Positions 1 to 8,908 of a stretch of 64,000 bases of DNA are shown here, piece by piece. Position 1 is the first letter of the stretch. Every line of letters starts with the position of its first letter. Position numbers and translations under genes: made by a program. Source of the stretch: Puia sp963703355 (lineage in GTDB: Bacteria; Bacteroidota; Bacteroidia; Chitinophagales; Chitinophagaceae); NCBI GenBank assembly GCA_963703355.1, contig OY969813.1, positions 1,054,001 to 1,118,000 on the forward strand. Reading direction: 5' to 3'. Below the pieces are notes generated by a model. The model worked only from the letters and a program-made list of their open reading frames with translations. It was not told the DNA's origin and did no database searches.

Positions 1-539
1 AGGAACCTAATACTGGTGCTACCTGCCAGTTCAACATTTCCATCCACGTCAACAGAAACCTGCGGAATTTTTTTCAAAATATCTGTTACCACCCCTCCCT
101 GAGAACTGAGATCTTTCTCCGCATTGAAAACCATTTTATCCATTTTGTTCTCAATGAGTTTTTGTCCGCCCACAACCGTGACAGCCTGCAAAGCTGCAGC
201 TTTATGATTTAATACAATGCTCAACCGTTGTAATCCCGTCCCTCTGTTATAAACCGAGGGTGGAAGGGTCATCGCCGTATATCCAATCGCTTCGATCAGT
301 AAAACATATCTGCCACTGTCAGTGATGGGTATTTTAAATACACCTTTCGAATCCGTAACAGCGCCGGTTATTGTTTTATTGGTTGCCGATGCCAGCAGGC
401 TGACGGAAGCATATTCAATTGGCTGCAGTGTAACCGAGTCCCTAACCACTCCGGTTATGATACCGGTTTGTGCCAACGTTGAAGATCCCCAAATGAGTAA
501 AAGACAACAGAGAAGACTTTTTAACCTCAAAGACCGCAA
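1..539 (-). CDS. TonB-dependent outer-membrane receptor, N-terminal part only
   Basis: Runs off the left edge, so only about 179 N-terminal residues are present. They show a signal peptide (hydrophobic SLLCCLLLIW, cleavage near LAQ), then a carboxypeptidase-regulatory-like beta domain (about residues 25-110, with the DSKGVFKI turn), then the start of the plug (VTVVGGQKLIENKMDKMVFN, later ILKKIPQVSVD). This order is that of Bacteroidota outer-membrane beta-barrel family receptors, which import ligands with TonB energy. No ATG is available in frame; the start chosen is TTG at 539, directly before the signal peptide. It diverges from the PAP2 gene across about 127 bp that must hold both promoters. 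Substrate cannot be told. Confidence 0.85.
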   Translation of the reverse strand, partial: MRSLRLKSLLCCLLLIWGSSTLAQTGIITGVVRDSVTLQPIEYASVSLLASATNKTITGAVTDSKGVFKIPITDSGRYVLLIEAIGYTAMTLPPSVYNRGTGLQRLSIVLNHKAAALQAVTVVGGQKLIENKMDKMVFNAEKDLSSQGGVVTDILKKIPQVSVDVDGNVELAGSTSIRF

Positions 540-666
540 ATCAATACTATTTATCTTGTTAACAGACTGTAAATGGCCGCAAGATGATCCTGAATATTGG
601 GGAAATATTGTAGTTAGGGAAGAAACTACAGATTTGCTCCAGATTGTATGGTTTTTTTTGCGGTAT

Positions 667-1455
667 ATGAAACCTGTTTATTTGGTTTTATTTTTCCTGT
701 TAACAGGAGTTTATACCATCGCCCAGAAAATTCCGGACTCCGTACGATTTGTTGAACAAAAATCCCTCAACAGGATCTATCGTGAAGACCCGGAATTGCT
801 GGAGAAGCCTCATTTTAAAGAATGGATCATTCCGACTGCCCTTGTTTTATACGGAGCACTAGCGACGCATATTGATGCCCTGACGGATGTTAATGAAAAT
901 GCGCATTACCTGATCTGGTATAAAAATCCGCACGGCACAGTTACCATTGACAATTATTTACAATTTGTTCCTGCAGTGGCGGTATACGGACTAAATGCCG
1001 TGGGCATTCAGGGAGCACACGATTTCCTGGATCGCAGTATGATCTATCTGTTGTCAAATATTATTATGAATATCACGGTATCCGGCCTAAAACAAATTAC
1101 GCATGAACAGCGACCCGATGGCTCCGACTACCTTTCGTTTCCCTCGGGACATACGGCTGAGGCTTTTGCGTCGGCAGAATTTCTAATGCAGGAGTATAAA
1201 AACGTTTCGGTCTGGTATGGAATCAGTGGATATGCAGTGGCAACCTCTGTAGCTTATCTGAGAATGTACAATAACAAACACTGGCTGAATGACGTGGTTG
1301 CCGGCGCAGGTTTTGGCATTCTTTCTACACGGCTCGCCTATATTTTGTATCCGAAAATAAAAAAGATTTTTTTGCACACTCCCATTCGCAATTCAGCCAT
1401 TTTGCCTACCTATCAGAATAGCACATTCGGTTTGAGTTTTGTACATATTTTTTGA
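667..1455 (+). CDS. PAP2-family phosphatase, secreted or membrane-bound (262 aa)
   Basis: The three phosphatase motifs of the PAP2 superfamily are visible: KQITHEQRP (motif 1), FPSGHT (motif 2) and LRMYNNKHWLNDV (motif 3, His and Asp present, the usual Arg kept). Such enzymes remove phosphate from lipid phosphates such as phosphatidic acid, undecaprenyl diphosphate or lipid A. The open frame extends back to 322, but the start chosen is ATG 667 because it opens a good signal peptide (MKPVYLVLFFLLTGVYTIAQ) and clears the divergent receptor gene. It converges with the histidine kinase gene on the other strand. A role in envelope-lipid remodelling is inference. Confidence 0.85.
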   Translation: MKPVYLVLFFLLTGVYTIAQKIPDSVRFVEQKSLNRIYREDPELLEKPHFKEWIIPTALVLYGALATHIDALTDVNENAHYLIWYKNPHGTVTIDNYLQFVPAVAVYGLNAVGIQGAHDFLDRSMIYLLSNIIMNITVSGLKQITHEQRPDGSDYLSFPSGHTAEAFASAEFLMQEYKNVSVWYGISGYAVATSVAYLRMYNNKHWLNDVVAGAGFGILSTRLAYILYPKIKKIFLHTPIRNSAILPTYQNSTFGLSFVHIF

Positions 1456-1462
1456 CAAAAAA

Positions 1463-1501
1463 TAAATGAGCGACTATGGGGTAGTTACCCCGGATTCATT
1501 T
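1463..1501 (-). terminator. hairpin between convergent genes, likely terminator
   Basis: GGGGT-AGTT-ACCCC forms a strong short stem, with outer AATGA / TCATT bases able to lengthen it. On the minus strand it is followed by TATTTTTTG, giving a terminator for the kinase operon. The plus side has little T-run. Confidence 0.45.
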
Positions 1502-1543
1502 CGATCATATCGGGAATAAAATCAGGCATCATTTGAACATTAC

Positions 1544-2794
1544 TCAAACAAGTAACACCGAGAAAAAATGTCTGCCATCTGTATAATGATAGGAGACCGT
1601 TTTATTGGAGACTTCCGAAATTTGTTTAATAATAGATAATCCGAGTCCATGCTGATCCGTGTCCTGCCCGGCCTTCGAAAAGCGTTTGAATAGTTTGTCC
1701 TGATCCAAAGCACCATTGTTAGCGGTGTTGGAGATTTCAAATAATTTTTCATCCAGCTTAATGAATACGGATCCTCCTTCAGCTGAATGACGGGCAGCAT
1801 TGCTGAATAAATTATTTAACAGAATATCAGCGAGCTGTTCATTCATTTTTACGGGACTGGAATGCAGTGATGAGGATATTTCCAGGTTTCTCCCCTGCCA
1901 AAGTTCCTGCCAGTCGTTCATTTTCTGTTCAACCAATGTTTTAAAATCAAAAATCTGTGTTTCCGTAAATTGTCCGTTTTCAATTTTGTTCAACAAAAGA
2001 AGTGACTGATTCAGTTTCGACATTTTCTGGATAGCTGAATAAGCTGTGTGCAGGTAATAACTCTGCGATTCCGAAATATCTTCATCCTGTATCAACACGT
2101 CCAATGTTGACCTGACAATCGACAAAGGTGTCTGTAACTCATGAGAAGCGTTTTCTGTGAATTCCTTCAATAGGAAATATTCTTTTTCAGCCTCCTGAAT
2201 AAATTGATTGATTGTCGAATTGAGCAATTTAAATTCAGCTATGGATGTATTGTCAAATTTTGGTGTTCCTTTTTCGCCCAGACGAAATTTCTCTACGTTA
2301 TTCAGTGTTGTATAAAAAGGTCTCCATAATCTTCTCAATTGCCATCTGTTGATCAGCAAGCTCATCAGCAGAATGGTTATGATCGTTATTACAGAAATAA
2401 GAATAATGGAACGGTTCAGGTTTTGTACTGCTTCCAATGATTTGGATACTTTGAATAATAACCACTGATTATTTACCAGCACGGTAAAACTGAGCTGACG
2501 AAAATCTTCCGACTGACTCTTATCGGGCGAAGGAATGGTGCTGAATTTTCGAAATGCCGATCTGATGGAAGAAACTTCAAATGATACCGTTTGATCTTTT
2601 ACGGTAATTGGTTCAGGAGGGTGATTGTATTCTTTAATGTAAGACAGCACTTCACGCTGTTCAATTTTCAGGTCTTCATCCACCTGACGGAGGGTAACAT
2701 ACCAAAGCAGAAAATAAAATGCCAGGCTGGCCAGCACAAATATTAACAGCGTTACCAACAGGTTCACGCGCAAATACTGCGAAAAAAGCTTCAT
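1544..2794 (-). CDS. two-component sensor histidine kinase (416 aa)
   Basis: Membrane kinase with two transmembrane segments (about residues 11-33 and 128-148) bracketing a periplasmic sensor of about 95 residues. Then come a HAMP-like linker, the dimerisation/phospho-acceptor box NASHELQTPLSIV (His about 218), an N-box (NNLFSNAARHS) and a G-box (HGLGLSII). Its ATG overlaps the stop of the response regulator by four bases (ATGA), so the two are co-translated, and it is last in the YncE-like / regulator / kinase operon. The signal sensed is unknown; the neighbouring TonB receptor and PAP2 phosphatase suggest an envelope or metal cue (inference). Confidence 0.93.
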   Translation of the reverse strand: MKLFSQYLRVNLLVTLLIFVLASLAFYFLLWYVTLRQVDEDLKIEQREVLSYIKEYNHPPEPITVKDQTVSFEVSSIRSAFRKFSTIPSPDKSQSEDFRQLSFTVLVNNQWLLFKVSKSLEAVQNLNRSIILISVITIITILLMSLLINRWQLRRLWRPFYTTLNNVEKFRLGEKGTPKFDNTSIAEFKLLNSTINQFIQEAEKEYFLLKEFTENASHELQTPLSIVRSTLDVLIQDEDISESQSYYLHTAYSAIQKMSKLNQSLLLLNKIENGQFTETQIFDFKTLVEQKMNDWQELWQGRNLEISSSLHSSPVKMNEQLADILLNNLFSNAARHSAEGGSVFIKLDEKLFEISNTANNGALDQDKLFKRFSKAGQDTDQHGLGLSIIKQISEVSNKTVSYHYTDGRHFFSVLLV

Positions 2795-3468
2795 TGACTG
2801 CTAAATTTATATCCCATGCCGTAGGCTGACTTCACATAGTCTTTTGCGCCTGCGCTGATCAGTTTCTTTCGCAGGTTTTTAATATGGGTATAAATAAAAT
2901 CGTAGCTGTCTGCGATGTCCATATTATCTCCCCATAAATGTTCTGCGATAGCACCCTTGCTGATTACTTTATTTCTGTTGCTGATAAAATATAACAAAAG
3001 GTCATATTCCTTCCTCGTTAAATCAATCATCCGTCCGTTTACATAAGCCGTTTTAGACAACACATCCAGATGAATTTCTTCAAATGTAAGCATGTTATTT
3101 CCGCCAAATGTTTTTCTCCGGATGATGGCTGAGACCCTGGCCGCAAGCTCGGGAAGGTGAAAGGGCTTTATAAGGTAGTCATCGGCCCCCGAATTCAGTC
3201 CTGTGAGTTTATCATCCAGTGAATTTCTGGCTGAAATAATTAAAACTCCTTCGGTTTTCCTGTTCGCTTTCAATTCTTTCAGGATATTAAGTCCGCTACC
3301 GCCGGGCAAATTGATATCCAAAATAATGCAGGCGTATTCATAGTGTGCGACTTTCTTCATCGCAGTTGCAAAGTCAGCAGCAATTTCACAAACGTATTGT
3401 TCCGAATTGAGATAGGTGGAAATAGATTCCGAAAGTACCTTTTCGTCTTCTACGATCAAAACCTTCAT
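2791..3468 (-). CDS. OmpR-type response regulator (225 aa)
   Basis: Receiver domain first (acidic pair EDE near the start, phospho-acceptor Asp in IILDINLPGG, Lys in YLIKPF), then a winged-helix DNA-binding domain (LTRKEYDLLLYF, then NLRKKL and YGMGYKF). The frame is open back to 3555, but ATG 3468 is chosen because MKVLIVEDEK is the normal receiver N-terminus and no domain lies upstream. It overlaps the kinase start by four bases. About 87 bp separate it from the YncE-like gene upstream, probably one transcript. DNA targets are not evident near it. Confidence 0.93.
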   Translation of the reverse strand: MKVLIVEDEKVLSESISTYLNSEQYVCEIAADFATAMKKVAHYEYACIILDINLPGGSGLNILKELKANRKTEGVLIISARNSLDDKLTGLNSGADDYLIKPFHLPELAARVSAIIRRKTFGGNNMLTFEEIHLDVLSKTAYVNGRMIDLTRKEYDLLLYFISNRNKVISKGAIAEHLWGDNMDIADSYDFIYTHIKNLRKKLISAGAKDYVKSAYGMGYKFSSQ

Positions 3469-3555
3469 TTTCGGGCTTTTGATTATAACGTGGAAGGCGT
3501 GAAGGTCAGTCCGAATTTTGGGGAAATACTGTAGTTCCGAAGCGTACCGATACAT

Positions 3556-4566
3556 TTATTTCCCGACCACCAGAACCTGAAATGTTCCAGGTATAACTGT
3601 GGGGCGGAAAGAGCCTGCTTTTTTGGGACCGAATTCTCCGAATGGCAGATACACTAAATGAGTTACCTGATCTACGGCCAGGGTTCTTGCACCCTTTTTG
3701 GTTGGCAGGTTACCCACTAACACAAATTTATCCGCTGATTGCTCTGTTATGATTGTCAACGTACCCTCACCATTGGAAGAATATACCGTATTCAATTTCT
3801 GATCAAAACCAATTGCGTCGCATTCCTCTCCGATTGGCAGACCGGCCACTATTTTTCCATTTGCAGCATCCATCACTACCAGCAATTTATTTTCACATCC
3901 GGCAAACAAACGTTTCGTGCTTCTATCGATGGCAAGACCTGAGGGTCCTTTGCCCGGCGCCAGAGGCCATTGGGCTAATATTTTAAAACTGGTGGCGTCG
4001 ATGACGTCAATCTCACTCTTCTCGGCGTTGTTGACATATATTTTTCCTGCGCCATCACTCACTGCAGCTTCGGGCCAACCCGAAAGCTGAACAGTCGCAA
4101 CTACCTTATCGGTCATTGGATCTATGATCGTCATGTTCTTACTCATTCCGTTGCAGGTAATGACTTTCTTCGACCATGCATCATAAAAAATGCCGTCTGC
4201 AAACTTTCCGGTGGGAACATGGCCCAGTACTTTGTTTGTATTCAAATCGAAAACCAACACACTATTCAGGCTGCCATTTGAAATATATCCCTTGCCCACA
4301 AAATGAACCAGTGCGATCCCGTGTACGTCTTTTTCAGTTTTGATCACTCCGATCGAATCGCCGGTATTTTTGTCCAACACGTTTACCTGGCTGCCATGTG
4401 ACAGGTACAAACGCTGTGAACCGCTGTCGACGGTTGTATAGTCGTAACCGCCATCACTCAGCACGTGAAATGTATTTACAATACGATAACCGGTTTGATC
4501 TTGGGAATATCCTGAAGTCCAGGTCGTGGCTAATAACAAAGCAATAAGGATGCATTTCGTTTTCAA
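3556..4566 (-). CDS. YncE-like secreted beta-propeller protein (336 aa), copy 1
   Basis: Signal peptide (CILIALLLATTWTSGYSQ) followed by a propeller of about seven blades built of repeats such as NVLDKNTGDSIGV, VFDLNTNKVLGHVPTG and IIDPMTDKVVATVQL, the YVTN/YncE type. These periplasmic or secreted propellers lack a firmly known reaction. The start appears to be TTG 4566; no in-frame ATG lies before the signal peptide. A clear paralogue of almost the same length is at 25628-26635. First gene of an operon with the downstream response regulator and kinase, so it may feed a signal to that system (inference). Confidence 0.85.
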   Translation of the reverse strand: MKTKCILIALLLATTWTSGYSQDQTGYRIVNTFHVLSDGGYDYTTVDSGSQRLYLSHGSQVNVLDKNTGDSIGVIKTEKDVHGIALVHFVGKGYISNGSLNSVLVFDLNTNKVLGHVPTGKFADGIFYDAWSKKVITCNGMSKNMTIIDPMTDKVVATVQLSGWPEAAVSDGAGKIYVNNAEKSEIDVIDATSFKILAQWPLAPGKGPSGLAIDRSTKRLFAGCENKLLVVMDAANGKIVAGLPIGEECDAIGFDQKLNTVYSSNGEGTLTIITEQSADKFVLVGNLPTKKGARTLAVDQVTHLVYLPFGEFGPKKAGSFRPTVIPGTFQVLVVGK

Positions 4567-4805
4567 TGTTGCTATATTTAAATGGAATCGCTAAAATATC
4601 TCTTTCTGATAATCTACATCAAATGAAACGACAAACACACGATATCCTGAGACGAACAAGGCTCTAAACCCTTCATATTGACGCCCGGTTGCCGGTCCAA
4701 ATAACGATGGCAGAGACCTGCGGTTTAAATTAAAATGCACACCCTGTGGATAAGAAAAAATAAAATGAATATCTCGTTTTGCGTAGCTTAAACAAACTTG
4801 CCGAA

Positions 4806-5012
4806 ATGAAAAAACCACATAAAAATCCAAAACACAGAAGTAAACTTTCTGTTGAAAAAGCTACGGATACAGATTCCATTTTCAATGAACTTAACATAAC
4901 AGAGCGAACGCAGAAACCTCCTTCCGAAGAACTGATATCAAAACTTAATCTGCTCGCTTCCCAACCACCCTTCAGCTACAGGCATAAGGTGAATGAAAAT
5001 ATCCGGCTGTAG
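4806..5012 (+). CDS. small hypothetical protein (68 aa)
   Basis: A short ATG frame encoding a charged, Lys/Pro/Ser-rich peptide (MKKPHKNPKHRSKLSVEKA...) with no membrane segment or known domain. It lies alone between the divergent YncE-like operon and the DHFR-like gene. No clear ribosome site. Its hydrophilic composition resembles real small cytosolic proteins, but a chance frame is possible. Confidence 0.35.
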   Translation: MKKPHKNPKHRSKLSVEKATDTDSIFNELNITERTQKPPSEELISKLNLLASQPPFSYRHKVNENIRL

Positions 5013-5118
5013 GATTGCAATAAGTGCCGGCATACCATTAAGAGTTCCATTTCAACCAAATGATATATTACCCGGTTGCACGTTGTGCACGTAAAAATGG
5101 TAATGTTGGCATTTCCCC

Positions 5119-5679
5119 TCATTGTTTCAAGTACCGAAGCGCAACAGTGCCCGAGTTAAAAACCGTAGACCCGACAAGTTTTAATCGTAATTTCTCCTTC
5201 AGGTTGAAGTCTTCAAATAACCGTCTGCCCTCTCCTACCATTATCGGGTGCACTACAAAATGATATTCATCAATCAGACCGAGCTCTGCAAGTTGTAAAG
5301 GAATGTCTACACCCCCGGTTAAAATATTTTTACCCTGTTCCTGTTTCATCTTACCTATTTCATCTTTAAGGTTCGTGCGAATAATACTTGTATTTTTCTC
5401 TTCAACCTTGTCGAGCGATTTTGAGAAGACAACAATGTTTTCAACAGCCACAAATGCCTGTGCATATTCGTAATCCGCCTTATCCTGCCCGGAGGGATCA
5501 TTCGCCACATCGGGCCAATAAGGAACCATCAACTGATACGTTTTACGTCCCCAAAGGAATGTGCCGGCATCCCGAACAAGTTGTATAAAATAATCAAACG
5601 TTTCTTCATCAGGACCGAATTTGGTATGGTCGTAGCAGCCATCCAGGGTCATGTTGATTGCGTAGATGAGATTTCTCAT
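5119..5679 (-). CDS. dihydrofolate reductase / RibD C-terminal family protein (186 aa)
   Basis: Matches the RibD C-terminal (DHFR-like) family: N-terminal YAINMTLDGCYDH, central FLWGRKTYQLM, and the NADPH-binding ILTGGVDIPLQLAELGLIDEYHF region cut here as ILTGGVDIPLQ / LGLIDEY. The family carries a Rossmann-like NAD(P)H fold; most stand-alone members have no proven substrate and few are true folate enzymes. Length is usual. A second family member is at 17604-18161. It is monocistronic and faces left. Confidence 0.88.
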   Translation of the reverse strand: MRNLIYAINMTLDGCYDHTKFGPDEETFDYFIQLVRDAGTFLWGRKTYQLMVPYWPDVANDPSGQDKADYEYAQAFVAVENIVVFSKSLDKVEEKNTSIIRTNLKDEIGKMKQEQGKNILTGGVDIPLQLAELGLIDEYHFVVHPIMVGEGRRLFEDFNLKEKLRLKLVGSTVFNSGTVALRYLKQ

Positions 5680-5817
5680 TTAAATGCTTTTTGTTTTCAT
5701 TTATATCGGTCTTATCACCGACCGGTTTAATCCTTTAAGAATATCCGCTAACCAGGCCACCAAAAAATAATTTACACAGTAGTGTCCGGAATTCAGCGAT
5801 GAGGTTGTCTATCCTGA

Positions 5818-5831
5818 CGGGCGATCGCCCG
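5818..5831. promoter_or_regulatory. 14-bp perfect GC-rich palindrome upstream of the 5866 gene
   Basis: CGGGCGATCGCCCG is fully self-complementary and sits about 34 bp before the ATG at 5866. Its place suggests an operator or leader structure, but no partner regulator can be named. Confidence 0.3.
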
Positions 5832-5865
5832 CATTTAATTAAGAACCACGTTTAACACGAAAAAC

Positions 5866-6312
5866 ATGAAAATTACTAAAAACTTTGCCAGCCTCCTCAT
5901 CGTTTGGACAATCTTCTGCCCGCATGCCGGATTCGCTCAGAAATCACAAGACAATATGAGTAATGAAAAACTGATCAAACAGTATTATGCCGCTTATGAG
6001 CAAAAGGATTGGCGTATGCTGGAGGTAATTCTTGATAAAGGATTTAACTTCTCAAGCCCGGCCGGCGATGATCATATTAATTTAAAAGTATACAAGGAAC
6101 GGTGCTGGCCAAATGCCGTTAACACCAAAAAGTTTGATCTGGAAAAGATTATTATTGATGGAAATGATGCGTATGTAACCTATAATGGCTGGACTACAGA
6201 CGGTAAATTATTCCGGAATACGGAGCGTTTTAAATTTAAAGATGGAAAAATAACGGAGAACGAATGTTTTTTTGGACCCGGTGTAAGTTTCCCTAATAAC
6301 GCAAAAAAATGA
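5866..6312 (+). CDS. secreted SnoaL/NTF2-like protein (148 aa)
   Basis: Signal peptide (FASLLIVWTIFCPHAGFAQ) then a single NTF2-like cone domain: helix LIKQYYAAYEQKDWRMLEVI, the FNFSSPAGDD loop, and strands AYVTYNGWTTDGK and ERFKFKDGKI. Such domains bind small ligands or act as simple isomerases or hydrolases, and the function here cannot be read from sequence. It is preceded by a 14-bp palindrome and followed by a region with gene remnants on the other strand. Confidence 0.8.
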   Translation: MKITKNFASLLIVWTIFCPHAGFAQKSQDNMSNEKLIKQYYAAYEQKDWRMLEVILDKGFNFSSPAGDDHINLKVYKERCWPNAVNTKKFDLEKIIIDGNDAYVTYNGWTTDGKLFRNTERFKFKDGKITENECFFGPGVSFPNNAKK

Positions 6313-6520
6313 AAATTTTAGTGCCTTCAGGGTTCAGATCTATCGGCAAAGCGATATTTCAGTCCCAGGAAATTCTCTCTTGTTGTAGCCAGGATTCATG
6401 GCTTTATTATCGCCCTCTTCTTTGCCGATGTAATTATTACAATGCTGATAAATCATTAGATTCGCTGTGTGAATCAATATGCAATTAGCGGCTTGCTAAA
6501 ACGGCAGTAGCTCATTGATC

Positions 6521-6607
6521 TCAGCGGTAGTTTTTCTTCTCTTCAATTTCATTTTTGATTTTATCTCTTATGTCGATTTTTGCGCCTTCAGGTAATTCCG
6601 GATTAAT
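6521..6607 (-). pseudogene. coding-like tail in frame behind the TPR kinase stop codon
   Basis: Directly after the TAA of the kinase (6608-6610) the same frame stays open for 28 codons, reading NPELPEGAKIDIRDKIKNEI and ending in TGA at 6521-6523. It has a charged, helix-like composition but no start codon. It could be an old C-terminal extension cut off by a stop mutation, a remnant of another gene, or chance. Between 6313 and 6520 I see no other gene; a short open stretch on the minus strand (around 6340-6420) has no start. Confidence 0.3.
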
Positions 6608-8647
6608 TTAAACTGCCGGGATTTGAACCACAAATTCAGTAAACTCTCCTTCCTTAGTATCGACTTTTATTTCACCTCCGTCTGCTTTTATAATATCATA
6701 GCTCAAAGACAATCCTAATCCGGTTCCCTGACCTGCCGGTTTAGTTGTGAAGAACGGCTGGAAAATCTTGTCCAAGACTTTTTTAGGGATACCATTACCG
6801 TTGTCTTTTACTCTGATCACAACTTTACCACTTAGCCTCTTTGTAATAACGGTGACTGTAGGTTCGTAGCCTTCGGATAATTGTTTCTTTTTTTCCGATA
6901 CAGCATAAAAGGCATTGTTGTAAAGGTTAAGCAGTACACGGCCAATATCCTGAGGGATGATATTGACGATCCCGATTTTTGGGTCAAAATCAGTTTGCAT
7001 TTTGGGATTGAATGATTTGTCCTTAGCTCTGAGACCATGGAAGGAAAGACGCAGGTATTCATCTGCCAAGGCATTGATATCTGTGGCTTCTTTTTGGCCT
7101 TTACTTTCACGAGAGTGTTGCAACATACCTTTTACAATAGCGTCAGCTCGTTGCCCGTGAAATTTAATTTTCTCTTCATTCTGACGGAGGTTTGACAATA
7201 ATTCTTTTGCCTCATTTGGATTACCTTCATCAATTGCCTTAATAGATTCGTCTATTAACTCGGCATTCACTTCTGAAAAGTTATTTACGAAGTTCAGTGG
7301 GTTCTGTATCTCATGCGCAATACCGGCTGTGAGTTCGCCAAGGGAAGCCATTTTTTCAGATTGAATCAGTTGTGCCTGAGTAGATTTGAGCTCATGAAGC
7401 GTATTTTCAGCTTTGGTCCGTTGCTGATCGATTTCCTTTTTCTGCGATTCAAGTGCTTTATTTGCGATTTGCTTATTCCTGTTATTCCTGTAAAGAATCA
7501 CGGAGAGCAATAAAAACAGGGTCGCAGTTGCAATTAATACATAATACCTGACCTTGTTGGTATATCTTTCCTGAGCTTCGGTTATTTCTCTTTGTAAGTC
7601 TTTTTGCCGTTGTCCCTCATCAAAATTCAATAGTTGAATCTGCAGGAGTTTGGACTGGTTGAAAATCGTATCCTTGGCGGCTATAAAGATTTTCGTATAT
7701 TTCAAAGCGCTATCCGGCTTTCCGAGCTCTTCATAGGTCTGTGCAACAAGGCTGGCTGCGTCCGTGGCCTGCTCACCAAACTGATGATTACGACATAGTT
7801 GAAAAGCCATTTCCGCGTAATAGATACAGGAATCCATCCGGCCGATATTTTTATAAAATCGTGCAAAATTGTTAAACAGCCTGACCCTCAATAGCGGTGC
7901 ATTAAATTGTTTATCTATTTCTATTCCGTGCAGGAAATATTCACGGGCGAGTTGCACCCTACCCAATGCTAAATACACATTGGCAAGGGTGGATGCTGCA
8001 GTAGATATTACTACTTTACCTCGGGCAGGGTAATGTAGTGCAATATCATAACTTTTTTGGGCAAAGAATAAAGCTGAATCCAAAACTTTCCATTTAAGAT
8101 AAATAAGCGCACTATTTGTATAAGCTCCCCAGCTTGTCAAATCTTTACTTTCGCCTACTTCTTCATATAATCGTATAGACTGACGCAATTCATCCAGGGC
8201 AATCGTATCAAAATTATTCCTCCTATTTATGAGTCCCATTAGATGATAATTATCAGCTATGCTTATTAACCTGTCTGTCTTTAATTTCTCAGCAATCTTG
8301 AGACTCTTCAATACCATATCCAGCGCCTTTCCATAATTCCCTGCTGAATTCAGAACAAATGCCATTTCTTGATACCCCTCATGACAACCATTCAGGTAAT
8401 TGATTGTCTCACCCAGTTTGATGGCTTTTGCCAAATAGAAAATTGCACTGTCCTGTCGGATAAAGGCAAAGTAAATACCCAGAGAATTTAATAGATCCAC
8501 CCTTGTAGTATCATTGCCGGAATGCTGAATGAGATTGCGAATGCTGTCTTCAAAATTATTATGAATATGAGCTCTGGAACCTGATAATTGCGAATAAGCA
8601 ATGTTCATATTTAATGAGACTACCAGGAAGAAGATTAATCCCTTCAT
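6608..8647 (-). CDS. tetratricopeptide-repeat sensor histidine kinase (679 aa)
   Basis: Signal peptide (MKGLIFFLVVSLNMNIAYSQ), then about 330 residues of TPR-like helical pairs in the periplasm, one transmembrane segment (YVLIATATLFLLLSVILYR), a coiled coil, and a kinase core. The core has acceptor GIAHEIQNPLNFV, N-box NLYNNAFYAV, G1 DNGNGIP, F-box FQPFFTTKP and G2 GTGLGLSLS. The frame opens earlier, but ATG 8647 is chosen as it begins the signal peptide. No response regulator is adjacent, so it is an orphan kinase here. The TPR part probably reads a periplasmic protein or peptide signal (inference). Confidence 0.9.
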   Translation of the reverse strand: MKGLIFFLVVSLNMNIAYSQLSGSRAHIHNNFEDSIRNLIQHSGNDTTRVDLLNSLGIYFAFIRQDSAIFYLAKAIKLGETINYLNGCHEGYQEMAFVLNSAGNYGKALDMVLKSLKIAEKLKTDRLISIADNYHLMGLINRRNNFDTIALDELRQSIRLYEEVGESKDLTSWGAYTNSALIYLKWKVLDSALFFAQKSYDIALHYPARGKVVISTAASTLANVYLALGRVQLAREYFLHGIEIDKQFNAPLLRVRLFNNFARFYKNIGRMDSCIYYAEMAFQLCRNHQFGEQATDAASLVAQTYEELGKPDSALKYTKIFIAAKDTIFNQSKLLQIQLLNFDEGQRQKDLQREITEAQERYTNKVRYYVLIATATLFLLLSVILYRNNRNKQIANKALESQKKEIDQQRTKAENTLHELKSTQAQLIQSEKMASLGELTAGIAHEIQNPLNFVNNFSEVNAELIDESIKAIDEGNPNEAKELLSNLRQNEEKIKFHGQRADAIVKGMLQHSRESKGQKEATDINALADEYLRLSFHGLRAKDKSFNPKMQTDFDPKIGIVNIIPQDIGRVLLNLYNNAFYAVSEKKKQLSEGYEPTVTVITKRLSGKVVIRVKDNGNGIPKKVLDKIFQPFFTTKPAGQGTGLGLSLSYDIIKADGGEIKVDTKEGEFTEFVVQIPAV

Positions 8648-8817
8648 AAGATTGAACGTTAAAATATTAAAATCAAAACCCGCATTAATTTCCAACCCAA
8701 ATACTGTTGCTTTCTTCCATGCAACGTCCGTGGTCCTTCAATAACATAGTGTTCGGAGAGCCGGCATTCCTGAAAAACAAATCTATACAAGATATTTCAT
8801 GGATTGTTCCTTCCTGA

Positions 8818-8906
8818 TTAGCATTGTCCCAAAAACTTAGCAATGGTCATAGCATTGCGGAACGACTCATCGGCGATTTCCTGGTTGTCAAAAAAAGGAG
8901 GGTCGT
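8818..8906 (-). pseudogene. C-terminal gene remnant of about 29 codons
   Basis: A minus-strand frame without a start reads DPPFFDNQEIADESFRNAMT and ends in TAA at 8818-8820. The pattern (D-P-P-F ... I-A-E-S-x-x-N-A-M-x-x-A-K) looks like the last helix of a flavodoxin/NADPH-reductase-type enzyme, but I hold the family only weakly. It lies just downstream of the cyclase fusion gene in a different frame. It is best read as the tail of a deleted gene. Confidence 0.35.
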
Positions 8907-8908
8907 GT

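Noticed and set aside
4591..4830. 79-codon minus-strand frame upstream of the YncE-like gene
   Set aside because: Composition is not protein-like and it runs over the promoter area of two divergent genes.
5071..5091. GTTGCACGTTGTGCACG, looked like a third copy of the cassette hairpins
   Set aside because: Only GCACAACGT is shared; no TCCGCC or CGCCAA block and no paired partner.
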